Below are positions 51,921 to 63,424 of a stretch of 64,000 nucleotides of DNA, one piece after another. The DNA lies in NCBI GenBank assembly GCA_024305405.1, contig JAKNDB010000068.1, positions 8,237,501 through 8,301,500 of the forward strand, given 5' to 3'. A model generated the notes under the pieces. The model was not told the origin of the DNA. It did no database searches and saw nothing but the letters and a program-made list of their open reading frames with translations. Numbering within the stretch: position 1 is the first letter of the stretch; every line of letters begins with the position of its first letter. The DNA is from Dirofilaria immitis. Its lineage: Eukaryota; Nematoda; Chromadorea; Rhabditida; Onchocercidae. Both the position numbers and the translations under genes were made by a program.

Positions 51921-54900
51921 TTGTAACGTGATAATACATCAACGAACGGGGTGATTAATATACAATTTCAAAGATATCATTAAGATAAGTTTAATGATGA
52001 TATCATAATCCATGAACCAACCTCGTTGATGAACATCTTGTATAATGATAGTTTGATGACCAGGACCCTCTTCTTTCTGAGTGGAGAATCCTGGTACAAC
52101 TGTGGCTATAAAGAATAGGGATATTGTTAGCATGTTGGGAGTAGAGCTCATAGGCAAAGGCGACAATTTCAGCTTACATCGTACAGTAAAATATGCACGT
52201 ACAACATATACTCCTTCGTGCGAAATCCAACACAAAGAGAAGCATTGGATTTCTGATTTTCTCATTTTCCTCGCAATTTCAGCGACAACTTATTTAGATT
52301 AAATTTATATATCTTACTGAAATATAACGCAAAAATTTTTTATCAATTTAAATTTATTCGGTAATTTCAGTGTTATGTCTTAGTTGCATCACAAAAACAA
52401 TGTCTAGATAACAAAATCGATACTATATCATCTAAAAAGGATAGACTGTTGATAATGGAAGTCAAAAATGTTGACAAGAACAGAGATTCAATTTAATGAT
52501 ATTTCCTTGAACTATTAAATACAATTATTGTTATCTTGAACTGTTGGGAAAAAAAGAGAGAATTAAATGGAGGGGAATCTTTTTTTTTTCAGTTTCTTTT
52601 TTCTCGAATAGGAAGAGAGAACCCTCTTCTATACTTGAGTTTACACAATATTATAAACATAATATCATGCTTATACAAGGATTTCAATCAAATGCGCAAT
52701 ACACAGGAATACCAAAGAACACGAACAAATATCTTAATGCTTACCGATAGGTTATATCTTTCATTGGGATTTGTCATTCATCGTATTGCCATTTGTCATT
52801 CGTCGTACTGTCGTTACGCTATTTCTCGCCTTTTAAACTGTGGCTTCTACTACGTTGGATTGTTGTCGAAATTGTTATTTTTGTCGAATTACGTCGAACC
52901 GTTGCTACTGAACTGTTGAATTCTGCTGGACTATATTGAACTGTGACCGCCGTACAGTATCTGAGTTGTCATCGATTGACTGCTCCCGCCTGGTCGAGAA
53001 TTGATCATCGAGTTGTCGACGATTAACTGTTTCCATCGATTTGTTCCTCAAATCAGATAATTAAATCGTAATCCCTCCCTTATATATCTTTCGGCTTGTC
53101 GACCCTAGACGGGTTGATCTCATTTTCTTGACCGGTGAATAAATCGAATACTTTGAGAACATCTTCATATCTTTATCCTTTTAATTTACTGATCTCATAA
53201 TTTTGCACTCTATTTATTTTAATATTCTTTTTAACAGTTCTATCTATATACAAGTATTCACATGTTTCGATCTTCGCCGACATGCATTTTCGCATCAGCA
53301 TATCTCTACATAGGAACTTAAGTAGTATCACCGGTATAGATTGAAAAACTGATTATTACCAAATAGTTAAAAGTTGCAAAATAACTGGCAGTGAAAATGT
53401 CTTCTATTTACAACATCCTTCTCAAACACGAAACAGATTTTAACTATTTCTATAAACTGAACTCATATATAAATATATCTGCCATCTATCAAACCTAATA
53501 TTACATTTCCTTTTTCAATTTTCTGAGAAATTGCAATAAGTTTTGTAAGTAATGGCAATAAACTTAATAAAGCAAAGAAATTGATAAAAGTTTTCTATTA
53601 TTGTTATAATAACCAGACCGAATTCTAATTATCCGCGAGAAAAGAGTACACCAATCCAAAGTCTAAGCCGTAATCAAAGATTACTGATTTAAAGTCTTGA
53701 AAACCAATTTTTTTTGTGTGTGTGAGTAAATCTCAATTAAATGATTTTTTCTGTTGTTTCAATCGCCTATACAACAATGATCTAGGAATAAATTTTAAAA
53801 ACTAAGATTACTGATGATGAAACAATAACTTTAATTCAGAAATTACTTTTTAATTTCTTTTCTTCCTAAAATTTTCTCTTTTTAAAGACAGAAAATTCGT
53901 CCAGATAAGTCGATTTTAATATTGATTAACAAAAAGTCATCCTAGATAACGATGTTTCCTTCGAGTTTGGTAACAAAAACAATATGATAAACCTAATCGT
54001 TATCGTATATAATCAGTCTTAGCTGTTTTGTTAGAATAAATTCCATTTCAAATAGCTTGTTCTAATATTTCCAATGATGTATTTGCTTTCTTTTTCAAAT
54101 AACTAGGTGCTTTCTATTTTAAAAACAATACAAAGTTAGAAAAAGTCCATAGCTCATAGGTCATTATTGCAAAGAGCATTTCATTATAAACTTAAAATAA
54201 TAAATAATTCAATTGCAATTGGTTCTTGCTAACTTTATTGGTGGCATCACTATATGTAAACGTCATCGTTCTGCTCATTACCTACCTGTTGCTGTTGCCA
54301 TAATCGAATTGTTACAACGCAATTGTTTGATCCTTTTGGCTAATAAACATTACCACACGACAATATTTGACCTATTATTGATGTGGCAAGTGATATTAAA
54401 TATGTGCAGTAGCATTACAGAACTTGAATTAAATTCGAATAAATGATAGACATTCAAATTTCCACGATCTTCGATTAGTGTTACAATTTTCTTCTGCATA
54501 AAAGATATTAAAGATAAACTAAAAGATAATAAGGAAACGTGAAGGATTAAGAGAACGATTCATCATTTTACATATTTCTATCAGATATTCATAAGAGTTC
54601 ATTAGATTTGATAATTAATTATTTTTAATCGAAAATAAAATATATCAGAAATCAGAAAGCGGAAAATATACAATACCATCTCTCGTGAAAGTTTTTTCTT
54701 TTTCTTTTGAGGAAGTAAAGACGGTATATAGAGCATTTCGAACGATATGCATCAGTATAATTTTTACTGGCTTCTACTACTACGCAATATAATAAAGATA
54801 TATCGTTAATACAATTGAAGTAAAATCAAAAATTAAAATATATGTTGTAAGAACTGCTCACGAAGAACCAAAGTAGCAAAATGATAATAATAAACCTTTT

Positions 54901-56987
54901 ATAATGAAGATGCTTAAAAGACATTCTCTTCGTTGTATAAGTATAGCTACTTGACAGGAAAATATTTAAAACATTGCACATAGGCCTTATTATAATAACG
55001 AAAATATTTACATGTATAATAGGGAACAAAGATGAGAATTGAGTAAATGATTCATTACATTAGATATTGTAACATTCATTATGTTAGACAATGAGTCATG
55101 CAAAATATAAAATATTTCGGTTATTCCAACACTATCCGCATTGAAAAGAATTGCAAAAGAAGCCTTTCGGAATCTTGTTTTCAATAATTTTTATCTCTCT
55201 TATTTATGATAAACATTAATGATAAAAGAATCATTAATCTTAAAGAAACAATTTCAGGATTCTATATCTTTCATCAATCGGTGTAGCAATAATAGTGGAA
55301 CCAGTTAAGTTTACTTAAACAAAAAATCTCTGACAGGATTGAATTTTTTCCCTACTACGATGTATAATGTCATATAGTTAAACAGCTAAAGTGAACCACA
55401 CAAGATAAACGTAATGTAATCCTAAAGTTATTTGCTTGCTTCATATATTATTACTTACTACTGTGAATTCAGGAAGATTCATTTATTAACACTAAATAAC
55501 AGTAATATCTTTACAAGAGTACATTTAATATTTCACATAGTTGTATGAGAAAATATCAATAGGGAATTTACGAAAAGTGAGAATAAATAAAATCAATTTT
55601 TATATCTGAATACAGATGATCCAAAATATTCATCTGATCAAATTATTCAAATTTATTCGCTGCGACTTTTTCCATATTTTGAGAGAGTTATCGCTGCATA
55701 TAAAAAAGGCATCCATGTTAATCGTTTCAATTTAAATATTTAAAATAAAATTATTAATATTACTTGCAAATTATACGATACAATTCATCATTAACAGTGT
55801 TATTTGCTTTAGATTTGAAGTTATAAATACTGATTCCCGAAATAGACACGACTGGTTCCTTCCGAAAAATCTTGAAGGAAGTATACCAGCTTTAGATCAT
55901 AATGTAAAAACTCGTTATATGGCTGGAAATTTACATTAAAAAAATAATAACAAAACTGATTCTCTTCATATATTTCGTTTCTAAAACATTCCCAGAACTG
56001 GCAAACAGAAGATAATATTAACTTATTTCAATCATATGATTTATTGTATTTCTTTAAGCTAAGCCAAAAACATATTATGATCAGAGTTAAGTAAATGGGA
56101 ATTATAAATAGTAAAGGATACCAGTCACTTTTTATGAATGTTAAAAGTATAAAATTGCAGCTAATGACCGATTCCCAAGTAATTATAGAATATTTGAAAG
56201 AACGTAATTAAACTAAAATCAGTACACTGATTAATTTTTATAATTCCATCCGTATCCGTATACTTGTCGCGAATTATTCAGTCGTGGAGTGGATTATTAG
56301 TCAAATACCATTAGTGTTTTAAAGGAGTTGATTTGTCATGTTAGTTAATCAGCTTACCGCGGTTCGTTGAGATAAATTGATTTTGAATTGTGTTGCGTTG
56401 AGTTGAATTGAATTGGGCTAGTTGGAACTGTGTTGAGTCCACCGATCGTAAAAAATTTTTATTCGTCAAGATATCTGTTTCGTTATATAATAGTGTTTAT
56501 ATGGATTAGGAAGTAGGAGTGGTTTTTCTATTTAGCAGTGGCTATTAAGACTCAATTAGAATCTAGATAAAATCCAATGAGAAGATTAGGATGAGAATTT
56601 GGACAAAAATGTGAATTTTGGATAAATATTATAAGCGATTGCTAACAAAGAGACATTTTCCAAATAGTATGAGCTCAGATAAAAACAAATACGCGTGAGA
56701 ACCTGAGAAATGTAAAATCGGTCAAATGATTCATAATATTGTTGACATTTATTTACAATGAGAAATTTATTTGATCATTCATTTGGTTGGAGTCTAGCGA
56801 ATGCGAATTCGCGACACTCCCAAAGAGATGAGAGAGGAAGAATTAGTGTGACATTTTGACCGAGAAGTCTTCATATGTCGCAGTTCTTTTGGACCTTCGA
56901 TTTCCACCAGCTACTGGTCCTTCTGAATCGTCTTCTAGAAGATTTTTATGTTGCTGAAATCGCTATTAATTTCCAGTGGGCAGAGCA
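51921..56987. other. non-coding remainder of the spacer between the repeat arms
   Basis: No intact gene. Wolbachia-like similarity was not recognised beyond 51920, where pnp would be expected. A possible signal-peptide exon lies at 52033-52131 on the minus strand. The stretches at about 52750-53180 and 56270-56470 are richer in GT/TCG words (ttgtcgaattacgtcgaac, gttgcgttgagttgaattg) and may be decayed repeats; no open frame of a transposon was seen. Confidence 0.4.
52033..52131 (-). CDS. possible first exon encoding a signal peptide
   Basis: On the minus strand, the frame from the ATG near 52131 gives MLTISLFFIATVVPGFS, a plausible secretion signal, followed by a hydrophilic segment ending VHQRG at a GTTGGT donor near 52033. 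An alternative reading starts after the TTTATAG acceptor within the same frame. No continuing exon was identified and no family recognised, so this is tentative. Confidence 0.2.
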
Positions 56988-59900
56988 TAATAAATTTTTT
57001 CCCTTAAATTAATGCACTTTTCAGCATCTTAATTATTTAAAAATTCCCTTAAAATTTGTTAAAATACAGTTATTATAATTGGATAAGGGCTTATTATATC
57101 ACTCATTGCTTCAATGATGCAATAACCTTAAGAGATAAAACAAAAATTGATACAATTCTCATCTGATGAACTAACTATAGTTGCAATAAAGAAAGACATA
57201 ACAAAATATACCAAGAATAGATGAATCTTCTTGCATTGGGCATACGGTCACACCAAAATATCCATCGTTTTGAATAATAAGCTTTCTTGCTCGTAAACTT
57301 TCTAGCATTATTGCAAGCGATAAGATCAGGCTTATATTCATATTCAGGTGTTGCTATCACCAATGGCTGGTTGGAAGAAATATATGCGAATAATTTTGCC
57401 TCACATCGGTCTAATTATTTTATCCTTATTATACACTATTGGCGGCGCATTTGCATTCTATTATTTGGAACGGCCCCATGAAATTGCCGTAAGACGCGAA
57501 AGCTTGAAAGATATTTCTACTCAAAGAAAACTTATGCTTGATGAATTATGGGTTATGCTGAACGATGAATCAGTTTCAGATGGTATTATAGAGAGTATTT
57601 TAATAAATTAGATGCTCCTTAAGCAAAAGTTGAACATTAAAGTTGGGAAGCTTTAAATAGAAAGAAGTGAGGAAGTGGAACTAAATATTAAAGCAAGCTA
57701 TCATGTTATTAAATTTCCTGCTTGCACCGATTTTTATTTTTTTGGGAATACAGTTGACTAATGGTGGCATTTGATATTAGCTTGGTAGGAATATATAAAA
57801 TATATGCATATTCTATTTCAGCCATATCATTACTTACGTATTCTTTACAGAGGAAATTAAACGTCTTGCCATCCATCACGTGGACAATGTGACACGAGTA
57901 TTGTTCGAAGCCTTTGGTACACATTACATTAGTGCCTCTCATCTACGAACGAGCACTGCATCATCTTCAGTTGATGAATTTATGGAAGAGGAATACAGCT
58001 GGACCTTTACAACAGCGCTTTTCTTCACAGCTACTCTGCTGACGACAATTGGTAAGATTTCATGAATATTTTTACAAATTGACTTTCTCGATTTTTTTCT
58101 GGCTCATTAAAAGCATTTATTGTAGGTTATGGCAATTTGGTACCAATGACATTTCAAGGGCGCATGTTTTGCATCGTTTATGCTCTATTCGGTGTACCGC
58201 TTATACTTATTACTGTTGCTGACATTGGCAAATTTCTAAGTGAAAATATTGTTTGGCTGTATGCAAAGTATGTCGCATAATGAAAAGATCTAAGGGTGGG
58301 ATGGAGCTATTCAGTGCGAAGTAATGAATAGTAATTTCAGAGATGTAATTCTGAAATATGACGCCTTCCCAGCATTCTAAAATATTATAGATAAGAAAAT
58401 AAAGATAATTCATCCATAGATATGTAGAAGCGAAAAAAATATACAAGGAGAAGAAAACTACCTGCATCAAATCAGTGATCAATGAAATGAATGGGACTGT
58501 GAAAGATCAGTTAGTACAAGTGAGTTATACCATTAATTAGAAACAGAATCTGAATCATTTTTTTATATTTTAACAGTTACAGTTCGGATTGGAAGAGTAT
58601 ATCTCGATACCAATTCTTCTGATCGTTGGAATGCTGCTTGGTTACATCACAATTGGAGCTGTTTTACTTGCTTCGTGGGAACATTGGGATTTTTTTCTGG
58701 TTTCTACTTCTCATTTATTACTATGACTACGGTTAGTCTATCGCCATACTTTTTGATATCATATCACACTTCCATTTCTCATGGAAATTGGTCGTCTTAG
58801 CAAATGAAGAAAAAGATTATCGAAATAGCTAAAGACGATAAAGTGAGGAATTTTGAAAAATATTTGGTTTAAAAATCGATCACTCCGGTTATAAGAATTC
58901 TCCTTCAGATATTTTTGATCATTTTCTACTTAGTGAAAAATTCCAATCGAATCCTTTATTTGACAAGGTGAAATAAATTTTGTTAAACCAGATTTATTCA
59001 GGTCGGGTTTGGCGATATCGTGCCAGTCAAGCAAGAATATTTCCTGTTCGACCTTTTCTACATTATTGTAGGACTGGCCATAACGTTCGTTTACTTGATA
59101 CATTCTTTTTCGATTTCTAATGAATATTGATAACTGAATTATATACACTCAAAATGAACTTCTACAGGACGATGTGTATTGATCTGGTTGGAATTCAATA
59201 TATTCGCAAGATTCATTATTTTGGACGAGCCATTAAAGATGCTCGTTATGCCCTGGTGAATGTTGGTGGAAGAATGGTACATGTTCCAGATTTAATGCGA
59301 TATGCATCCGTTTTACATCACGTATATCTTCTTTTATTTCTGAATCAAAGAGACAATTATTTTGGTTATCTTTATTTTGACTCTATACTTCTAGTTAATT
59401 GAAGAACTCTTTCGAAATTGAAACTCAGAATTTTATTAAGAATTTGGATTTGTAATTCTTATAATTCTCATCTATGTAATAAGGCGGCTGAGGAATGCTA
59501 CTAACTTCTGAGCTTTAATTGAAAATAATATTTAGTATGATGTGATGACATACGATAGTGATCAAACGTAATTGTCAAATAAGCTGACCTGGCCCATTAT
59601 ATTTTTCATTTTTTTACCAGTGCTGTTTTTTTGCAACTTCATTCATTTTTCTAAACTCATAATTGGCCTCCTTAAGAAAATAAAAATCAATTTCTCTTCT
59701 CTTGTCAATATTGTTCAATTCTTGCTTTTTGCACTTGGTAAATCCAGCACTTGATTCAACGGACAATATTTGAGTAATAGTTCACTTGATCGTGAGCGTC
59801 ATGCATTGTCGGAGCTGAATTTCCTTAATTTTTAGAAATATGGTCAGAAGAGACAAGGACATCAGATACGGCTGAAAGGGGCCTATACTCCAGAAGATTT

Positions 59901-60009
59901 GCCGCTCATTCGATACATCGATTATGGATCATTAGCTAGTGAAGATAGCCGGCTGCATTTCTTCACTAATATATTCAGTAAATCTAATGAACTTAGTATG
60001 GTTTGATTT
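56988..60009. repeat. right arm of the large inverted repeat (partner 44523-47545)
   Basis: Near-identical reverse complement of the left arm. The inner boundary is at 56988, where similarity starts abruptly with taataaattttttccc. The outer boundary at 60009 is 3 bp past the channel stop codon, where the sequence switches to a short duplicated segment. Confidence 0.95.
57348..60006 (+). pseudogene. two-pore-domain (K2P/TWK) potassium channel, copy B, lacking exon 1
   Basis: Eight exons equivalent to exons 2-9 of copy A: 57348-57582, 57851-58051, 58126-58267, 58420-58519, 58577-58731, 59002-59084, 59168-59321 and 59836-60006. It keeps both pore loops (TTIGYGNLVP, TTVGFGDIVP) and the stop. The repeat arm begins about 360 bp before exon 2, so exon 1 and its promoter are absent; no replacement first exon was seen in 56.0-57.3 kb. 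The sixth exon has the same T7 frame break (58690-58696) as copy A. A compensating pair of run-length differences at 59609-59632 lies in an intron. The copy is either a recent truncated duplicate, probably not expressed from its own promoter, or an assembly artefact. Confidence 0.85.
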
Positions 60010-60010
60010 G

Positions 60011-60067
60011 TGTTCAATTCTTGCTTTTTGCACTTGGCAAATCCGGCACTTGATTCAACGGACAATA
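60011..60067 (+). repeat. 57-bp direct duplication at the right arm breakpoint
   Basis: 60011-60067 repeats 59712-59768 in the same orientation with two mismatches (starts tgttcaattcttgctttttg). It begins two bases after the inverted-repeat arm ends. Confidence 0.95.
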
Positions 60068-61659
60068 CGCCTTACTTAAATTTACATCTAAAGATGATTA
60101 ATTATTTTTTAAAAATATTTTAGACTCAGTCTCCTCCACTTGCTAATGTTTGTGAGCCTAAGTCGTTCGATAAAAGTATCTATCCACGCAACTGAACATT
60201 ATTAGGCGGTCCTTTGTAGTCTTTTCAAATTAGAAGTAATCCTCTCCAATTCATATGCAACATAACTCAAAAAAATAAATACATTAAAAAAAAAAGGAAT
60301 AAAACCTATTATAAATTGATGGAATACAATTTCCCACCATTATATATGTAAATGACATCATCATAGATCTATCTTTTAATGTAAGACAAGAACTATGGAC
60401 CATTCCTAGATCCGTTCATTGCTTGGCACTGGAATCCTGCATTGCTCAAGCCAATAACCAATAATTTGAGAATTGGTGATCATAACTTTGGATATTTGAT
60501 GGAGGTGCATGATTAATGATAATATAATATTCATTAAGTAGAATTAAATAAAACCTGTACCACGACAACGTTCACAAGTGGATTGCATATAATATCCTCC
60601 CATCCATTGGGTTTTGTCCCATTACATATAGTCTGGAAAACTGAACTGGGTCTTGAACAAAATTTCGACCAATGCACAGGACCAAATCAAGCAACTATAA
60701 ATCTTAAGATCACACCTACTTATCTCGATACCAATATGATTAGAAGACTCACTCAAAAATAAATTATCATTTCCTTGCACGTTCAATGAAGTACAACAAT
60801 GTACGTGTAAAATGGCGACGAGCTTTTCGCCACTGTTGGTGTGCCAGCACATTTGAATATCACCGACTTAGAGACGTATAACTTTTAGAACTCTATCGAA
60901 TCCTTTTCCTGATCTTTCAAATATTCTATAAAATATTCCAACTGAAGGAGTGAAACTAAGATGAAAACTAATTTTAGGGAGAAGAGCAGAGAGTTTAAAG
61001 AGATAGTACTATATTTAATAAAAAAAGGTCGTTAATAGTTATTGCAATAGTAAATAAGAGAATCTAATTTGGAGAGATGGAAAAGGCAGAAACTGAGAGA
61101 AATAACACTGCATTGCTAGGACTCTGTCCTTCTCACTTCTCATTCCTTCCATCCATCTTCGAGAGTGGGAAGGAAAACTGTAACTATGCGCTTGACTGCA
61201 GTAGACCGATGGGATCCCGTGGTAGCTTTTAGGCTTTCCAATTTTGGTATTATTTGGTGGAGTCTTAATTTTTTCTTGGGTATCCTAGAGAATTCCGTTA
61301 TCTGTCCGAGATTTCTTCAATACATATATTTTTCTTTTATGTGATCTAGGAAATTTCTGCTTCCAATAGTGTGCGCTTTGTGTCTTCACTTTGCACAGCG
61401 TATATGATGTGGAAGATATCATTAGTGATTGATCTAACTGTTAGATCAGTTTTTCGAGATATGCTGAATAACATCATGGTTGAGTATTCTGGACGATCTT
61501 TAAGTCCTTCTCGATAGAGACAACAACTCTCATTTCGCAGATTGTTAAGAATGATCTGAAAACACTGGTAGTGGAATTTATCGAATATAGTGTATGAAGG
61601 TTGGGCAAATATATCTAAAAATTCTTTATTACAGTGTGCTGCACACCAACAACAGCTCG
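60068..61659. other. intergenic region upstream of the DnaJ gene
   Basis: Carries the inverted DnaJ-exon fragment at 60552-60626 and, near 61600, the likely promoter and 5' UTR of the Tid1-type gene; a tattacag acceptor lies about 26 bp before its ATG. Otherwise no exon was supported. Confidence 0.45.
60552..60626 (-). pseudogene. fragment of a DnaJ (Tid1-type) zinc-finger exon, inverted relative to the gene
   Basis: The reverse complement of 60552-60626 aligns to 63025-63106 of the neighbouring DnaJ exon, with a short internal loss and scattered substitutions. In frame it reads MGGYYMQSTCERCRGTG, keeping a CxxCxGxG zinc motif, against GGFYMQSTCGRCRGTG in the gene. Several differences are synonymous (for example CGC to CGT). 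A TAA follows shortly. It looks like an older partial duplicate or the last trace of a paralogue. Confidence 0.8.
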
Positions 61660-63424
61660 ATGATACCTATAGGTCGAGGTCTATGTCGACTAGTCACTCG
61701 ATGCTTGATCCAACATCATCTTTCTATTCAGTGTGCTCCGATACCACTCGCCATCAGTTGCTTCTGCACCAGTAAATAATTCACATTTATTCACATATAA
61801 TACCAACTTAGAGGAAGATCGCATTGCATTTTTAGTTATATCGATTTTCAGATGGGCAGCGGAATATTTTAGTAAAGCAAATATTTGGATTTCATACGAG
61901 CAGTATTAGGTGCAAACGCGACTATTATGAGATTTTGGGCCTAAAGAAGGGAGCATCGGCAAAGGATATCAAAAAGCATATTATAAGGTTTGCGATATTA
62001 TTGTGTTTCAGATTTGTACCTTAGTCTTTTCTTTTTGGCAGTACACCGGTATGTTTCAAGTAAAAATGTTTTTCTTTTCTAAATTCAGCTGGCCAAACAA
62101 TACCATCCGGATGTGAATAAAAGCAAAGATGCCAATGCTCGATTTCAGGAAGTATCTGAAGCTTATGAGGTTAGTTTATGAATTAATTTTACATGCTTCA
62201 ATAATCACAAATTGTTACAATTCTAAGAAAATTAAGAACTGTAATTGACATTCTGAATAGATTTTATTTGGCCCGTTTCGAATCTGAAGTTTTTTGAGGT
62301 ACTTAGTGATGATCAGAAACGTGCTCAGTACGATCAGTTTGGCGCAGACCCATTCCAGCAACGTCAAACAGCTGGAGCGACAAGTTATGATACAGGTGGC
62401 TGGCAATACCAATCAACAATTGATCCGGAGGAGTTATTTAGGAAGATGTTCGGTAAGAAATTATAAAACATAGTTGCAACTTGTAACATTTTAATCTGGC
62501 TCTGATTGTTACAAAAGAGTAAAATGCTAAAAACCTTGCTTTATTAACTTCCCTATCCATTAATTGGTATCAGTAGCGACTGGATGATTACAATTTCAGG
62601 AGGACGAAGTCCATTTTCTGATTTTACAAGTGGTTTTGGCGATTTTGCGGATTCGGCAGATGGCTTTGAATCATCAGAACAGCATATTTTGAACATATCA
62701 TTCGAAGATGCAGCTCGCGGGGCTCAAAAATCTATGAGTATAAATGTTGTGGATGATTGTCCAGCGTGCTTCGGAAAGGAGTTCAACCGGGTTATAAAAA
62801 GTATTTCTTTCCAGTTGTTATTCTATTCCTACTTTTCATTAGTGAAAAGTGATGTTATTTGGAGTGCTAACTGTGTCTTGCGTTTTGCAAACAGTAGTTC
62901 TTATCAGTTTTTTTAGAAATATGAGCCTCTCATTTAGTACGGAACCAAAAGTAGAATTTGCTTATGTCAAGCAAGGTAATTCTTTAATCAACATCTTTCT
63001 TAATTTCAGGTTTCCTGTCCATATTGTAATGGGACAGGTTATGTCACGCAACAGATGGGAGGGTTTTATATGCAATCCACTTGTGGACGTTGTCGCGGTA
63101 CAGGTTCTTATAATAAAAATCCATGTTTGCAATGTGAAGGACATGGCCGAACAGTTCAGCGGCGTACCGTAACCATTAATATACCGGCTGGAATAAATGA
63201 TGGTGAAACTGTTCGAATGCCTGTAGGAAAAGTCAGTTTTAAATGTTTTTTTTAGAAGAAATCACAGTGGTTTCATCATCACTTATATTCATGATTTGTT
63301 TTAGTCAACAATCTTCATCACCTTCAAAGTGGCTCCCTCGTCACGTTTCCGGCGCGATAAATATGACATTCACTGTGATGTTGAAATATCTGTTGCGCAA
63401 GCAATTCTTGGAGGCACCGTCAAA
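61660..63424 (+). CDS. mitochondrial DnaJ/Hsp40 of the Tid1 (DNAJA3) type, 3' end beyond the window
   Basis: Seven exons: 61660-61771, 61852-61987, 62089-62169, 62299-62452, 62600-62800, 63010-63231 and 63305-63424. The start MIPIGRGLCRLVTRCLIQHH gives an Arg-rich mitochondrial presequence and the right phase for exon 2. The J domain follows (RDYYEILGLKKGAS, QYHPDVN with the HPD triad, YDQFGADP), then a G/F-rich linker with GGRSPFSDFTSGFGDF, then four CxxCxGxG zinc repeats (CPACFGKG, CPYCNGTG, CGRCRGTG, CLQCEGHG) and the start of the substrate-binding domain (SVAQAILGGTVK). It stimulates mitochondrial Hsp70 in protein folding. Three single-base gaps break the frame: A5 at 61971-61975, GG at 62778-62779 and A5 at 62796-62800; each repaired frame restores a conserved motif or junction. 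The C-terminal exon(s) are off the right edge. Confidence 0.93.

Noticed and set aside
51921..52300. Continuation of the Wolbachia insert into pnp
   Set aside because: No polynucleotide phosphorylase similarity could be recognised after the rpsO stop; the transfer appears to end near 51.92 kb.
52536..52919. 127-residue open frame in the repeat spacer
   Set aside because: No recognisable similarity; the region has simple tcg/ttg-rich words and looks like decayed repeat sequence rather than a gene.
58410..58450. Extra frameshift in the A7 run at the start of TWK exon 5
   Set aside because: Using the acceptor ccatag before 58420 instead of tatgtag joins the exons in phase with no indel (AKYVEAKKIYKEKK).
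61590..61775. Alternative DnaJ start MYEGWANISKN in another frame
   Set aside because: Its frame leaves the exon in phase 2, which does not fit exon 2; the MIPIGRGLCRLVTR frame leaves in phase 1, fits, and gives a mitochondrial presequence.
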